Assembly (NCBI GenBank): GCA_021442155.1
Contig: CM038222.1
Coordinates: 114,145,121-114,209,120 of the forward strand
Origin: Cymbidium sinense
Taxonomy: Eukaryota > Streptophyta > Magnoliopsida > Asparagales > Orchidaceae
Length of the DNA: 64,000 nucleotides
Direction: 5' to 3'
Positions 47,645 through 60,739 of the stretch are shown here, in pieces. Every line of letters begins with the position of its first letter. Positions within the stretch are counted from its first letter, which is position 1. Below the pieces are notes generated by a model, which ran no database searches, was not told where the DNA came from, and saw only the letters and a list, made by a program, of their open reading frames with translations. The translations under genes and the position numbers were made by a program.

Positions 47645-48051
47645 GTGTCATATATAGCTCAATGTTTCTATAGCTATATGATGATAGGTTTAGCACCCCT
47701 AGTGAGGCTTTGATAGGAGTAATAGAGGTAGACATGAACAATAACTTAAGAGCTACTTATATTGTATCAGATATAACAATGACTATATCTTGTTTTGAAA
47801 AACATGTAAAAATATTAATCCAAGCAAAAGGATATGAGAACTTCCAAGGAGATAATCTATGTCTAGACATCATCTTTCTAGGAAAAACTATGTCCAACAT
47901 AAAAACCAAGTTTAAAATAAAACTAGACAATATTATAGATTCATTAACTTCTAAAAGAATAAAATTCATAAAACCAAAAGAGATGGACTCTAATAACCTT
48001 ACTAGATTAGAATGGAATAAAAAACCTTTAAGAGATGATGGTCAAATATGA
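47645..48051 (+). pseudogene. Endogenous caulimovirid movement protein, C-terminal-half piece
   Basis: The forward frame reads 'YDDRFSTPSEALIGVIEVDMNN' region (47,675-47,740), then 'SDITMTI', 'HVKILIQAKGYENF' and 'IIFLGK'. In 30K-superfamily movement proteins of plant pararetroviruses the second half has this layout: a conserved D-R/D-x-F segment, 'GxIExxLxxN', a short beta-rich stretch, then 'HVxIxIxTKGY', ending with a hydrophobic strand. The frame stays open to 48,051, giving a Lys/Asn-rich tail with 'LEWNKKPL', plausibly the C-terminal extension of the protein. The first half is not upstream; it lies downstream at 48,410. A stop sits just before LYDDRF. Such proteins move virus between plant cells; this copy is broken. 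Confidence 0.65.
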
Positions 48052-48400
48052 TCCCTACTTAATATGCTACCTTTCAAAACCATGATAAAAGTGTATGAAA
48101 TAGATTTAAGAATTATAAATCTAGCAACCAAAATGAAGAAGATGAAATTAGCAATTATAGAATATGAAAATTTAGTAGATAACAAAATCATATTTCCTGT
48201 TGAACTAGGATTACTTAATTCTAGAAAACTTGTATAGGAAATTGAGGAACATTGTAAAATCATTGCCTCTAAGAAAAATTGAAGAAATTAGAAAAACTAA
48301 AAAGACATTTAGATTTTTAAAATATGACTGATAGAATGGCAGTACCCTTCCCTGGAATAGCCAGAACTTTGGCACAAATAGTTCTCGGAAGAACTTAGTA
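48052..48400 (+). pseudogene. Linking sequence between the two movement-protein pieces
   Basis: Forward frames give Lys-rich helical text ('DLRIINLATKMKKMKLAIIEYENL', in shorter words MKKMKLAI) and 'MTDRMAVPFPGIARTLAQIVL' region near 48,325-48,390, separated by stops. It may be a leader for the second piece or the tail of the first. No family was recognised. Confidence 0.35.
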
Positions 48401-48409
48401 ACTAGAGAG

Positions 48410-48760
48410 ACTAGTAATATACCTACAAATTGGTTAAATAGGATTATAGATCAACCTAGTACTTCAAGAAGAGAATATACATTAGAAAAACTCATCAATA
48501 TAGATAGAGATATATCTATATTTTCTAGTGATCAATTGAACAGCCTTAATCCTTCAAGATTATATTCAAAAGGTATTTTTAGTTATAACACAGGATTATT
48601 TAGACATTTCAGAGATGTAGTCTTTCACTGTCCAGATAATACTGAAGTTAGGTTAAACTTAATCACACCTGAGGCAGCAAGAGAAACGAAAAGAAGAAAT
48701 AATCATGCTTATATACATATGGGACTAATAATATTAGGAATAAGAAGAATGTATAAGTGG
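48410..48760 (+). pseudogene. Endogenous caulimovirid movement protein, N-terminal-half piece
   Basis: The open frame from about 48,383 reads 'NLVTRETSNIPTNWLNRI' (upstream leader), 'SLNPSRLYSKGIFSYN', 'FRDVVFHCPDNTEVRLNLITPEAA', and then 'RRNNHAYIHMGLIILGIRRM' near 48,680-48,745. The last block is the hallmark 'YxHIGxxQVxIxPL' of caulimovirid 30K movement proteins, and the preceding 'LITPE...K+N' also fits. After it the frame runs into unrelated text (WFPTYTNP). The second half of the protein does not follow here. The order of the two pieces is thus reversed relative to the gene. No reverse transcriptase or coat domain was found nearby. Confidence 0.65.
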
Positions 48761-48970
48761 TTTCCCACCTACACCAACCCATGCTTTATTATTTTATTAC
48801 CATCACAACATTTTATTTTATTTACATATGTTGATCATTTATAGCATAATCTGATGATTTTTCTTTTATTTATTACTATGCATACACTTCTTTAAAACTA
48901 TCCAATTAAATCACACCCTTGGAATAAAATAATTTATAACTACCTTAATAAATTTTTCAATCAACATAAC

Positions 48971-48972
<2 letters not shown>

Positions 48973-49058
<86 letters not shown>
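48973..49058. repeat. (AT)n microsatellite
   Basis: About 43 uninterrupted AT units, 86 bp, just downstream of the viral fragment. Confidence 0.95.
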
Positions 49059-49064
<6 letters not shown>

Positions 49065-52059
49065 TTTGCATGGCTTTATGATAACTTTTTAATAACTTAA
49101 TCTATATTTTTAATATCTTTTACTTAAAGAATAAAGCAAATCTCATTAGTGGCCAAAATAAGTAAAACACCCAAGCATTATTGCACATTCACAAGATGTC
49201 CAATTAAATCCATATAGAGGTATCCCTCAATTAAAAATAAATAAGATGTATTAAAATGTTTATAAAAATTAGATCAAATTATTTGATTCCACTAATTAAA
49301 TCGTAAAAAGCCTTCCAATTGGTTTGGTCTTCCAAAATTTCTTTTGTACAAACTAGCCAAAATAGCCAAAATCAATCGAAACAAATAATTGAACTAGAGG
49401 ATTGATCCAATTTTAGGTGAATCAATCAATTTTAATATAAATTAATTTATGGAATTTTATTTTAATTAGCTGGCTAAAAATAAATTATTTAAATTTTAAA
49501 TAAATAATAATTAAATATTATGTCTATAAATTTTTATTTAAAATTATATTTTAAATATTCAAGTGCAAAGTGTCTTCATTTAAACTATTAGATATTAAAT
49601 TAGTAAATATATCATCATTGTAATATTATTTCCTCATTTAAATCATACACTAATATTTATTATTTATTACATCATTTGATTTAGCCCCACTTGAATCATG
49701 AACCTCTCATTTTTCCAATTCATTATCTAATTTGGTTTTAAAAATATTATGTTTTCCATATTTATCCTTTTAGATGGAGCTTCCTATCATAGACATTAAA
49801 TTAATTGATATGCCTGATTGTCCAAAATACTACGTAGTGGCTCTTGACTTAGATAAAATTATAAATCTACTTTATAGGCACTAGTAACTTATAAGTAAGT
49901 TATGTCATTTCCTTCCCTTTATAATTAAAGTCTTATAATGCTATGGATTATAAGTCGTACATCTTCTAATTTACTTACAAAAAAAAATTAATTTTTAGGA
50001 ATCTTACTTATATTTTTTATTTGAAATCATAAGGTTAATTTTGGATAACACACTTAATCATTATTGATTACATAGATTCTCTACTTGAGTTATCTAGGAA
50101 CTGATGATATGATAAGATTTATTGGTATTATTTCATTGGGTTTCATTACTTATCACCACTTATATTAATCTCTTATATGTGAAAAACATCCTTATGTCAT
50201 CACCCTTTTTTATTAACATTGATTTCTATTAATATTCTTGCTAAGATCACAAATTTAGTATTAAGGATATGTGTGTTTTACTACGAAATATGAATCCATT
50301 ATTAACTCAAATCATTAAATTTCATAGATTATTAGTAGAAAGCTTCTTTTGTGTTTGTTCTTCAAAGGCCAGGGGTAAAAATTGAGAGGATGATAATGAT
50401 CCACTTATGATGTTTTTAATTACTAAAATCATTTACTAAATATCTTATAGTTTCCTTTTCTATTATGAATTATGTTTCCGTTTTTATTAATGTAAATCAA
50501 AATATATAAAATTAAATTTTATAATCAAGAAAATTTAATTCAATCAATCTCTCAATTTTTAAAGTTATTTATTAGCTTCAGGAGCACATCCATAGTTCCA
50601 TTAAAATTGACAATGGCATTATTGACTTCTCATATTTTCTTTAATATACTATGGCACATAACATCCTTATTATCATAAATAACTAAAATAATATTGGTAT
50701 AAGATGTATTTAATTTTATGTATTTTTTCATAAGTTCATGTTATTTTAGATAAGGTGATCAAGGATGACCTTAAATTTTTTCTAAGCTTTCTCCATTGAG
50801 ATTTTTAGGGACCTCCCTCTTGAATATTCTTTAACTTGTGAAGTGATTGATTGAACTACTTTTAATGTGCATTAGTAGCCTCATCAATAGTAATATATTC
50901 CTTCACTTTATGATGAAGGCTAACATAAAAGCATATTGTCTCAGATTTTAATAATGATTGAAAAGACTACATAGTGGTCTCATCTTAAAAAAAATACCAC
51001 ATAATAACTCGTGATCTCTTGGGATTAGATAAGATTTAAATGATAATTTTTAAAGTACTCCTAAAGTTTTTCCTTCATTTTTTTCACATCGTTAATAGAA
51101 GGGAGTTATTTTTTAAGAATTCTCTAGTTAGCATTAAATAACTCAATAAAAATCTTGCAAGATAGGAAACTATGCATAATACTACCAAAGAGCAAGTAAA
51201 AACATATACAAGATTGAAATTAAGTGTTAAAAAAACATTATATTGGATTACATCAAAATCTTACTATATATGCAGGATGACTAGTAGTGATTGATATTCT
51301 TATAAGGATCAAATGACCCATTGTAATTATTTACTACATGCATCTTGAACCCTACTAGATTGGAATGTTAAAGAATAGCATCAGTTATGGACAATAATAG
51401 TTATACATTATGAAGTAAGCTATTATTTTCTCATATATGAAATTCATCTTGAATGTTACATCACAACTCATATTGCATAATATTACTAGTAGTGTTTATG
51501 AGGTGTGGTTAAGTCATACCACCAAGGCTATTAAATAATTATGAGTTAGTCAAGCAACATAAAAAAATATAAGTTGAATTAGTAGTGTAAAGGTGTTTTA
51601 GAATACCCTATAGTCAATTAGAATCTTTAACATGATGTTGAGGAGCCATAACATGAATGTCCTTAAATAAGTTAGCATAATGTTATTGATTTTATTGTCA
51701 GTGACATCAATCATGTTGTGATGTTACTCTTAATTTGTCACCATCTTCTAAAAGTTAAAGAATTTATGCTTAAATCTTCTCCAATCTATGATCCTCCAAT
51801 GATAATCATTAAGTGCTTATCTTGCATGATTACAACATCGTTATGGATGTTTTGACTCTTGAATTGAGAAGTCTTAAAGCAAGATCCATTATTAAAGATA
51901 TTACTCATATTTATTATTGAACCAATATGATGCGGCCATTTTATGGGTAAATTTGGGTGACCAAATTGGTGGATGGGGCTCTCCTGAAATGCCTAAGATA
52001 TTAAGGAAGGCTTTGGTGGGGCATAGTGTGGAGTGGTGTCAACATCACGAGGAATTAGG
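49059..52059. other. Anonymous AT-rich region
   Basis: Three kilobases without a recognised gene. On the reverse strand around 50,980-50,720 some frames stay open for 30-40 codons (for example FQSLLKSETICFYVSLHHK, EYITIDEATNAH), which could be an old retroelement gag, but no diagnostic motif was seen. Nothing else stands out: no long SSR, no LTR ends. Confidence 0.45.
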
Positions 52060-52789
52060 TTAGGCTAACACCAAACATAGATTGCTTAGATCAAAAGTGG
52101 GTTTAAATCAAAACTTAACTCAACCCAAATTAATAGCACCCAATTTAGCCAATTTGGTCAATTGGTCTATTTGACCCGAATTGACTTAAATTGACATATA
52201 TAAGCATATCAAGTAAAAAATCTAAATAAATTAAAATGAAATCAAAATAAATTTAAATTAAATCAAATTAATTATTATAAATCTCTATTAAAATCTAATT
52301 AAACTTAATTTAATTCTTATTTGCATCCAATTTATCTAAGTTGGTCAATTTGGTCCATGGACCTAAGTGAACCCAAATTGACCCAAATTGACTTATTTAG
52401 GCTAAATTGAGTTAATTAAGACTTAAATTAAATTATATTAATTAATCATAGGTATTATGAATAATTAGTTTAAGATAATTTAATTTTAATCCTAAAAAAA
52501 TTAGGAAAATAAAACTCTCTTGACTCAACCTAACTCAATTTAGTTTAAAATGAGTCAACTCAAATCTTAACCCAAAATGAGTTCACTCACCTCAACATAC
52601 TTCAAACCAAGTAAAATTTCAGCTTTAATAAAGAAAATATCATGCCAAACACAAGGAAATAAAGAAAGAGGGAGGTGAGCATGAGGAGAAAAAAATATAC
52701 ATTTCTTTCTTCACACGGGGGCACGAAGAAAAAAAGGAGGGTTTTTCTACACACCTCATTTCTTTTATTCTTAACATACTAAAAAGAAA

Positions 52790-52806
52790 CACACACACAC
52801 ACACAC
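52790..52806. repeat. Short (AC)n tract in copy E
   Basis: About eight AC units within the LTR. Confidence 0.8.
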
Positions 52807-55304
52807 TCATCTTCTTCCAACCAGAGGTAAAATCTTCCCCACCTCTTTTGCTCTCTAAGTCTAAGAGCCACCAATTTTTTTCAACAACGGGCTATGGTAC
52901 ACGGCAGTCGGAGCATTGCATAGGGATCCATAATCTGAGATCTTCTAGTATCCACCGAATGTGTGCTTCAGTGGGGTAACTTTTTTAAACTTTAGATCAA
53001 CCATAGGTGTATGTGTTTGGTGAAAAAATTGCATGAATCTACGATTTTCCTTTTGATCCCATTGCACTTTCTTTCTTTCAACCCCGCAACGTGAAATAAA
53101 GCAACTTTCGGTTAAGATCGCTAGAAGATCGCATGATCTAGTGATCTTTATGATAGATACCATCAATCTAACCTTATTTGGTCTTCCTCCCATGAGGGAG
53201 ACAACCTTTGGGCCATCCATCTTACTTCGATAGAATGGATGGCTATGATTAGATCCCATCTATGATTTGTTCTATTAGTCTCACCCAAAACTTCAAAAAA
53301 TTATAAAAAATAAAATGTTGAACCACAAAATCCAAATAAGGGCTCTAAGAATTTGTCTTTCAAAAGGAATACAATGAACCTAAAAATATCAAATTTGAAT
53401 GCATATTTTAGGAGTAATTTGATTTTTAGTAAAATCTATATTTCTTTAATTACTCTTAAAATAATAAACCAATTAACTTGAAAATTTTTTTAAAAAAAAA
53501 ACTTAATGCTCTTGCTTACCTATCATAAACATTCCAAGTTAATTAGCTTTTTGGTTTAAGAGTTATTAATTTTTGAAGGCAAATGGTTATTTTTAAATAA
53601 TTAATTAATTTAAAATTTATAAAAATTATGAAAATTCACCAAATAATTTAAATCACTTTAATAAATATTAGAAATCTTAAAAAATTAGTTAAACCTTCTA
53701 TATCACACTAAATTACAAAAGTTATTAAATTAGGGTTTAATTAGGCATTCAGGAATTACTTTAATTACACAAAACTTTAAAAAATCAAAACTAACTCTAA
53801 AAAAATCAAAAAATATATATAAATAAACCCTTTATGGAAAGCTTAGACATAGGAGAATCCAAAAATAATAAAATCTCTAGGTTTCATTCGATGAACATTG
53901 ACTAATTAGGGTTTGATTACCATAATTAAGCCATAATCACTTAGTTAGTTAACTTGAGATTTGACATATTGAATATATGTGATGTCCTTTGCCTCCCATA
54001 ATTTTTTCAGGCTAATTCCTCAAGTGGATTAAAAGAATCAAAATTTTTAACCCAAATTATCTCTCTTATGCAATTAAGTAATTATTAAGATTAAGAAAAT
54101 TATGAAATTGATTACAGTGAGTTAATTAATCATTATAACAATAAGAATAATACAAATAATAATAAGTAGGAGCCCTCTTCCTAATTTTTTTAAGATTATA
54201 TTTAAGGTGCTTAATTTATTAATTAAATGATTAGGTTAAATTTAAATATGAAACCATCATAATTAACTCATTTAATAAAAATATGTTTAATTGACCCTCT
54301 TTATGTGCTTAGTTAGAATATAAAGATATTTAAAGAAATTATGATTCTTCATTGGTGTGAGGAATTATAAATGTAGTTTGCATAATCTTCTTAATTCAAT
54401 TATTTATTAAACATGAGCTTAATTGCATTAGAATCTTTAGGACATTGCAAATTTTATTTTATTTTTAAGTATATCAACATGATTTGTGAGCTCTTGCTTA
54501 ATAATTAATCAAATTAATAGATTTTTGAGAGGTAATTAAATGGATTGTTAATGGTCCAAACTTAATTAATTCATAAAATCCACTTAAATTCTCTTTAAAT
54601 TTATTATCAAATAAATTTGGATATGGGTTGAACACTAACTATTGTTTCTCCTCTTTAGGTTTCAACAACTTGAATATTAAAATTAAACATTAAAGAAACT
54701 TTGATTAGATTTAAGGGATATTTATCTAACTTGATTGTCCTTAGGTTCTAATGAAATCAAGTATGTTGTGTGGTGGTATTCAATTATTTCCTTTTAATTA
54801 ACATAAATTGCATGCTATGTCCTTCATGTATTCATGTATTAAAGATAAAAGAATATGATTGAATTTAAATTGCATGATTTGGATAAATGTTATCATATGG
54901 TGTAGCTATTATCATTAATAAATCTCAAACTATTTTGAAACTATATATTAATTATTAATTTTAAATCAATGCTTATTATAAATAACTAATTGTGTGAAAA
55001 TGAAATGTTCATTTACTTGTAATCAAAAGATGACAATTGATGGTTTTATTCCTATGTTTATACTTATGTATTCATGTATTTGAATTGGAAAGTATATAAT
55101 CTAGACATCTTGGGAACATGAGGCTTTAAGTAGCCCTAAGGAGGTCTTAGATAATCTCACTTCTCAAGTTTAACAACGGTATATACTTGCTTAAATTCCT
55201 TATACATGTTTGCATATGCTTAAATATGAGATTAAATCCCTTTTTCATCAAATCTATGCATCAACATTTATTAAGTGTGCAAAAGAAATATGAGTACATT
55301 GCAT

Positions 55305-55321
55305 GTATATATATATATATA
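55305..55321. repeat. Short (AT)n tract in copy E
   Basis: About eight AT units; the overlapping open frames on both strands (55,187-55,372 and 55,254-55,445) are not genes. Confidence 0.8.
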
Positions 55322-55997
55322 CTAAATCAAATATTGAAGAAACTAAAAAGGAAAGAATGTGAATGTTATTGATAATGAAAGAAAGTATTGGAGTATTATT
55401 CATGTGATGGTGGCTTAATCTCATTGATCTTAAGATTCCTTTCATGTCTAGATAAGATTCATTAAGATTAATCTAAACTTAGGCTAAAATAAAATTCATA
55501 AATTTTCTATTAAGAAAGTTAAAGAAATAATAATATATCTTTGGAAATCAACTTAAGTTAGGGATGAAAGATTTAAGTCTCTTTCTTCTCTTCATAATTA
55601 TTAGATCTTAAGTAAGAAGTGAACAAAATAAATACATAAGTTAAAACTCAATCAAGTTACTAAAAGACTTGAAGTGAAACCACCCTTAATTTGTAATTTA
55701 AACAATCCTAAACTTTAGAAAATCCTAATTCTAAAACCCAATTAAGACATACCACACTAAGCCTTAACACACACATTAGAATACTAAGTCACCAATCTTA
55801 GTATTAGGTTAGGTCGGTGTATGTTGGGGTGATATTTTTTATTTTATGTTGTAATATTTTAAACTAGATGTTAGGATTGTTTATGTGTAGACTGAATGTT
55901 AGGTCATTATTAGCTTAATAATATTTTATGCAGGGATTGTGCTTGAGGGACCACTATAATAATAAATGAATATAAAAATGCTTTTGCTTGCAGCTGC

Positions 55998-56015
55998 TGC
56001 TTATGTCCCTAAGCA
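55998..56015. other. Conserved LTR hairpin, copy E (degraded)
   Basis: TGCTTATGTCCCTAAGCA keeps the outer six base pairs of the palindrome and follows a CTTGCAG word, as in copy A. Confidence 0.65.
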
Positions 56016-57790
56016 TAATTTAATTAGGGCAAGTGGGCTTGGTTACCTAAGTGTAGAGTGCTAAGTTTGAATATGTGAATATAATTGTTCAGTTTGTATG
56101 TTTGCTTAGCTAATATCTATTTTATAAATGTAGTTAGATTTTATTTTTTTCAAAAAAATGTAATTTTTATAATAGGACTAGGATTAGTGCTATGGGGTTT
56201 AGGAAGAGTAGTGACTAGAAAGCAAAGACCTAGGAAGCCTTATGAAGCCTGGAGTATTCAAATCCAAGAAGTGAGGATAGAGAAGAGTTGAAGACCCACA
56301 TAATGTTTCCTTTTATTATAATTGTAATCTGAATTGTGTAAGGGTAGAGCTTGGCTACCCAATTTCTTTTCTTTTTTGAGATGTTCGATGGTACCTGGCC
56401 GCACTGGCCTTTTATTATTTTACAAAGATCTAAATCTTTAATTGTTATGTTTAGATTATATAATAGAAATGGCATAGTTTTTAAAGGTTTCTTAAAGTGT
56501 GTATGTTTGATGTGTGCCCTAGACATGGGAGGCTCTTTAGGATAAAATTAAATTTTCTATCCTCACTAAATAACTCATAACTAAACTCTAATGTAACTCA
56601 CAATCTCACTCTAAAGCCTAAGTATATAAATATATAATAAAAGATTTAGAAACCTCATAGCTGAATGATTGTATGCTATAACAACATGCATGCCATATTG
56701 CTCCATTCTTGAATATAAAGGATTTCCACTCTTGCATGATAAAGGACAAGCTTGGCCTTTGAGAGCAGTCCCTTGTAGTGGAGAACACATATTCTAGCTG
56801 ATTTAGCCTATAACTGAATTTCATCATACATGTAGGCATATTTTTCCTAGGCCTTGGTTCAAAATAAATGTGTCAAAATGACCCAAAAACTTATAAATTT
56901 TTAGCATTAGACTAAGTCATGTTTGCATATTAAACATTATCTAGTCACTTACGGAGTGAGTTTAAGATTCTAGTCTTCTTTCTAATTAAATAACAACATA
57001 ACTATCTTGCATTTATATAAGACTGACCTATATAATTTTAAAGCATAGGAGGTGCTAGCTAGCAACCACTCCAGGTGGTTGTAAGTCCAGAAGAGTCAAG
57101 ATGTGTTCACTCTCTCTTGTGGAGGCGAACCACTATATCCCATTCTCCCCCATTAGATTTTATGTCATTCTTCTAACCTGTGCTAAAGCATTTTAGAGTT
57201 AGGTTCTGAGGCAGCTTGTTTCTCCTTTGCTACAAGTATAAGTCCTCATCTCTTAGGCATTCCCACAACCTTGTGTTGTTGAGACATAAGTCATAGCATT
57301 CTAATAAAATTTCTACTTGAACAAAAATAAATCCTCCTCTTCAAAAATATAAAGCCTCATCATAGGGTAGATTGGAGTATTCACTAGGCTTTCTAGTGTC
57401 TTGGATACTCCAACCTTATCCTCCTATGGAATCCATAAATAAGTCTTTACATTTAAACTCTTCCCAGTTGATTTTTGAAAATAACTAATCCTTTGATAGT
57501 TTAGCCTTAAAATCTTTGGAGACATTTATTTACTACTTTAATCAAGTGTGTTCTTAAAAAATTCCCATTTCCTATGATGTAATTAACTATGAAAGCTTGC
57601 TTCCATAGGGAACTAAAGAACCTGATTTAAAATAAACCCCGCTCTACTTTATCTATCTAAAATGGGGGAAAGATCTTTAATATACATTAAGACCCATCTG
57701 CCTTAAGAGTCCTTAATAGGTGATTAAGTCCATTGTAGGGTGATATTTTTTATCTTTCAAGATAATACATGATACCTCAATGTCTAAGGG

Positions 57791-58362
57791 TATTTTTCGA
57801 TTAGGTTAGCCCTAGTAAGCCTTAGAGCCCATGTAGGAGGGTGTTTTGTTAAATCCTTTCTATAACTTAAGTTTTCTTCTAACTAGCTTTAAGGTAAACC
57901 TTTTTAATTACTTAAATTCTACCTTTTCCTAGTGGATTTAGGTGTTAAATTTAAAGCAACTAATCCATCTCATTGACTCAATTACTTATATAATTGATCA
58001 TGAGATTTTGTGGTTTGGCTTAACTAGCCTCAAAATAATCTTCGGAGATTTATTATAGGATTGAGTCTAAGGAAGCCATCTACCTTCAACTTATGCCCAA
58101 AACCATATGTAAGTGTTTTTCTGTATCAATCCTATAAATCATAATCTTCAATTTCAATATTAAAAATTTTCTTGTGAATTAATAGATCATTAAAACTTAA
58201 GAACATAGATTTAAAAGGAAAATGAGCTATAAAGCCAAACTTAAGTCAACCATAGGTCTCATATAAGTTGACATTAACGAACATCTCCAATGATCATTAA
58301 TTTTTTTAAGAACTTAATCAATATTTGAATTAACACTTTGGAGTATATTAGTTTATTTAATT
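57791..58362. other. Spacer between copy E and the copia element
   Basis: No domain recognised. The copia insertion point must be at the right edge. Confidence 0.4.
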
Positions 58363-58436
58363 TGTTGAGTATAAACATTATGTATCTCACCATTTGATCT
58401 AATGATAATAAACCTCTTGAGTGCTATAGTTACTCA
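58363..58436 (+). repeat. Collapsed 5' LTR of the copia element
   Basis: The first 50 bp match the 3' LTR start (TTGAGTATA.ACATT, CATTTGATnTnATGATAAnAAA). It then jumps to an end ...TTACTCA followed by AAAT and the primer binding site. At about 75 bp it is far shorter than normal copia LTRs, so its middle was probably deleted. Confidence 0.6.
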
Positions 58437-58440
58437 AAAT

Positions 58441-58452
58441 TGGTATCAGAGC
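58441..58452 (+). other. Primer binding site for initiator tRNA-Met
   Basis: TGGTATCAGAGC is an exact match to the complement of the 3' end of plant initiator tRNA-Met, standing 4 bases after the LTR end ACTCA. Confidence 0.9.
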
Positions 58453-58529
58453 TTAGACTCTTTTCTAGGATTAATATTCGAGGGTTGATCCTTTATTACA
58501 TTTTGGCATATCAATTAGTTTTTTTTTAG

Positions 58530-59420
58530 TGACATTCACTATGCACCAATTTTTGATAAAGTCAACTTTGAAATATGGAAATCTAGATGCTAGAAGTAAG
58601 CTACATATTTTAAATGGAAGATTATTTTATATTTTAATAAGATATATATTCCCGGTGAGCTCTAATATATATTATGTTATAAATCTTGAAAAGAAATACT
58701 TGATGCTCTCACTTTTTTTTACATAGTTGTGATTATAAGATATGTGAGGAGTCATTAAAAGAGAAAAATACTTTATTGGAGAACACTACAAAATTAACTA
58801 AAGAACTTTTAGTGCATTCTTTTGATCCTATAAAGTAACAAAAGAAAATTAAGAAAAGCAAAGGAGAAGATAAATAAGAGAAATTCCAAAAGAGCTTTAT
58901 AGTGATCACAGATGGAGAGGAAAAGGGGACTCCAACCACTTCCCACAAGTGATCCACTGAAAAGGTTCCAAACTCAATCCAATTTTGAGGTTGACCATCA
59001 AGTAAGTGATTTATCTAATGTAGAATTATCTGGCTTATTTAATTGAATTGGTGAATGATCAAAATAAATTGAAAAAGAAATAAGTTTCAACTAAATAAAT
59101 GTCTAGAACTTTTAAAGAAAATCTTGACACATTGACGAAGGAAAATGAGTCACTTTTATTAAGTATTCAAAAATCTCATGATAGGATTTGTTTACTAGAA
59201 AATACAATATCTTTCTTGAATGCTTAAATGAATTATTTTGTTTTTGATTTATCTAATACTTTTATATATTACATTCATAATGATTGTCTTTCAAATATCA
59301 GGACTTTGGAGAATGAAAATAATATATTAGAAAATTAGTTATTATCTAGAAATCTATGGAATGAGATTATGTTGCACGTTTGTCTTCATTAAGGACTGAT
59401 GAAGACAAGTAGGTGATACA
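58530..59420 (+). pseudogene. gag: Copia gag remnant
   Basis: It begins near 58,539 with 'APIFDKVNFEIWKS', matching 'PxFxGxNYxxWKxxM' at the start of copia gag. Further along come 'SLKEKNTLLENTTKLTKEL' (58,755-58,810) and 'ENESLLLSIQKSHDRICLLENTISFLN' (59,140-59,220), coiled-coil text as in Sirevirus/Tork-like gag, then LRTDEDK near 59,390. Stops and frameshifts occur throughout. No CCHC knuckle was found. The family is clear from the primer binding site and N-terminal motif; the clade is not. Confidence 0.65.
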
Positions 59421-60739
59421 GGTATACAAAAGCAATATTAAATTACCCAAGGTTATACATTCAAATTATATGCAAAATAAATGGTATGATATAAAACTTA
59501 CATTATTTCTTTTATTTAATCCTTTTTTTTCATGCATTTAGGTCTCTAGATTAGTTAAGCTTTATTCATAACTAACTAATTTATATAAGCTTAATGTTAT
59601 ATCTTTTAAATGAATGAGCAGTTTCAAAATATAATTTGAAAATAACTTTCTAAATCATATGAAATTCGTATCTTAAATATTATTTGGTTTATTATGAGAT
59701 TAAAATTTTCATAGACTTTATGAGTTTTATGTGTTAAACCAATTAAAGTTTTTATTTATTATTATTTACATTCAAATTTTAAATTCTTCAAAATTCATGA
59801 TAAATTTATCTAATCTCCACACTGTACATATCTACTAATCATAAACTAGATTAGTTTCAAATTTGGAAGATCAAATGAATTACAATAATCGATATTAGCA
59901 TAGTTTTATACTTGAAATGAACTCATACATCCCTTTAAGAAATTATAATTTTTATTAGTTTAACATTACAATCAACCTTTTAAGAATGTGTTATGTAACA
60001 AACAACTTAATATGTATTATTTGAACTCATTCATGCTTTATATTGGTCATGTTTATTAATGTGTTTCAATTTATAATAAAATAAAATAGATCTAAATTTA
60101 TTAATTAGCTTATATGCTTTAAATTAGTACAAAAAAAATTTCTTGGCTTTATGAACCACCATACATGAATAGAAGTTCACTTGTAGCACATATCTTAATA
60201 GTTCATGCAAGTTTGTGAAATTATTTTTTAATAAAATGGTATTTTTTAAAATTAACATTTGATGTCATTACATTTTATTTGATGATATAATATTTTTTTA
60301 ATATCTTAAGTTGATATTAGTTTTAAAATATATCCATTTTGAATGGTGGAGATATGGGGTATCAAATAGATTCAAATATTCCTAAAGCTTTGTATTAGAG
60401 ATATAGTGTTATCTATCTTGCATTTAATTCTTTATATTTATAACATAAGACATTTATTTACATTTGTTCATACACTTATTCATAATTTTCTTCATATCAA
60501 ACAAAGATTGTATAATGGTTTAGTTAGAATATGGGGTGAACATCTTAAGCATGTTAATTATTAATTATTTTCAACATCACATGTTCAATTATGTTCCTAA
60601 CTAAGGGGAAGAATTTTTTTTATATAGCTAACTTATATTATATTATGAACCTTTTGATGACATGAAAAGGGAGAGAAATTTAGATATTAGTGTCACAAGT
60701 GATGCTAGCCTTAATTAAAATTTTTCATATATGCGTTTA

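Larger units (their letters stand above)
52060..57790 (+). repeat. Giant LTR family, copy E (most diverged)
   Basis: Collinear with the LTR from the TTTGGTCAATTTGxxCxAATTGACC-rich section (52,130-52,400), a GC-richer section (52,860-53,270), 'AATCCAAATAAGGGCTCTAAG' near 53,325, and 'ACACATTAGAATACTAAGTCACCAATCTTAG' near 55,770 with differences. It continues with the hairpin at 55,998, 'GTAAGGGTAGAGCTTGG' and 'GATGGTACCTGGCCGCA' near 56,340-56,400, and the end section with 'GCTTGCTTCCATAGGGAACT'. The family start (TGACC..) and final about 80 bp are absent. Open frames such as 52,945-53,259 (reverse) and 56,085-56,526 lie within it and have no support as genes. Confidence 0.75.

Noticed and set aside
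47757..48263. Reverse frames of 70 and 73 codons
   Set aside because: Shadows of the forward viral movement-protein pieces.
43700..52060. D and E as the two LTRs of one element with the viral fragment inside
   Set aside because: D and E are not closer to each other than to the other copies as far as I can judge, and no retrotransposon pol was seen between them.
52945..53259. 104-codon reverse frame
   Set aside because: Inside diverged LTR copy E, with no motif and no equivalent in the other copies.
56230..56526. 98-codon reverse frame and 64-codon forward frame
   Set aside because: Both lie in the conserved promoter-like block of LTR E; opposite-strand overlap and lack of motifs argue against a gene.
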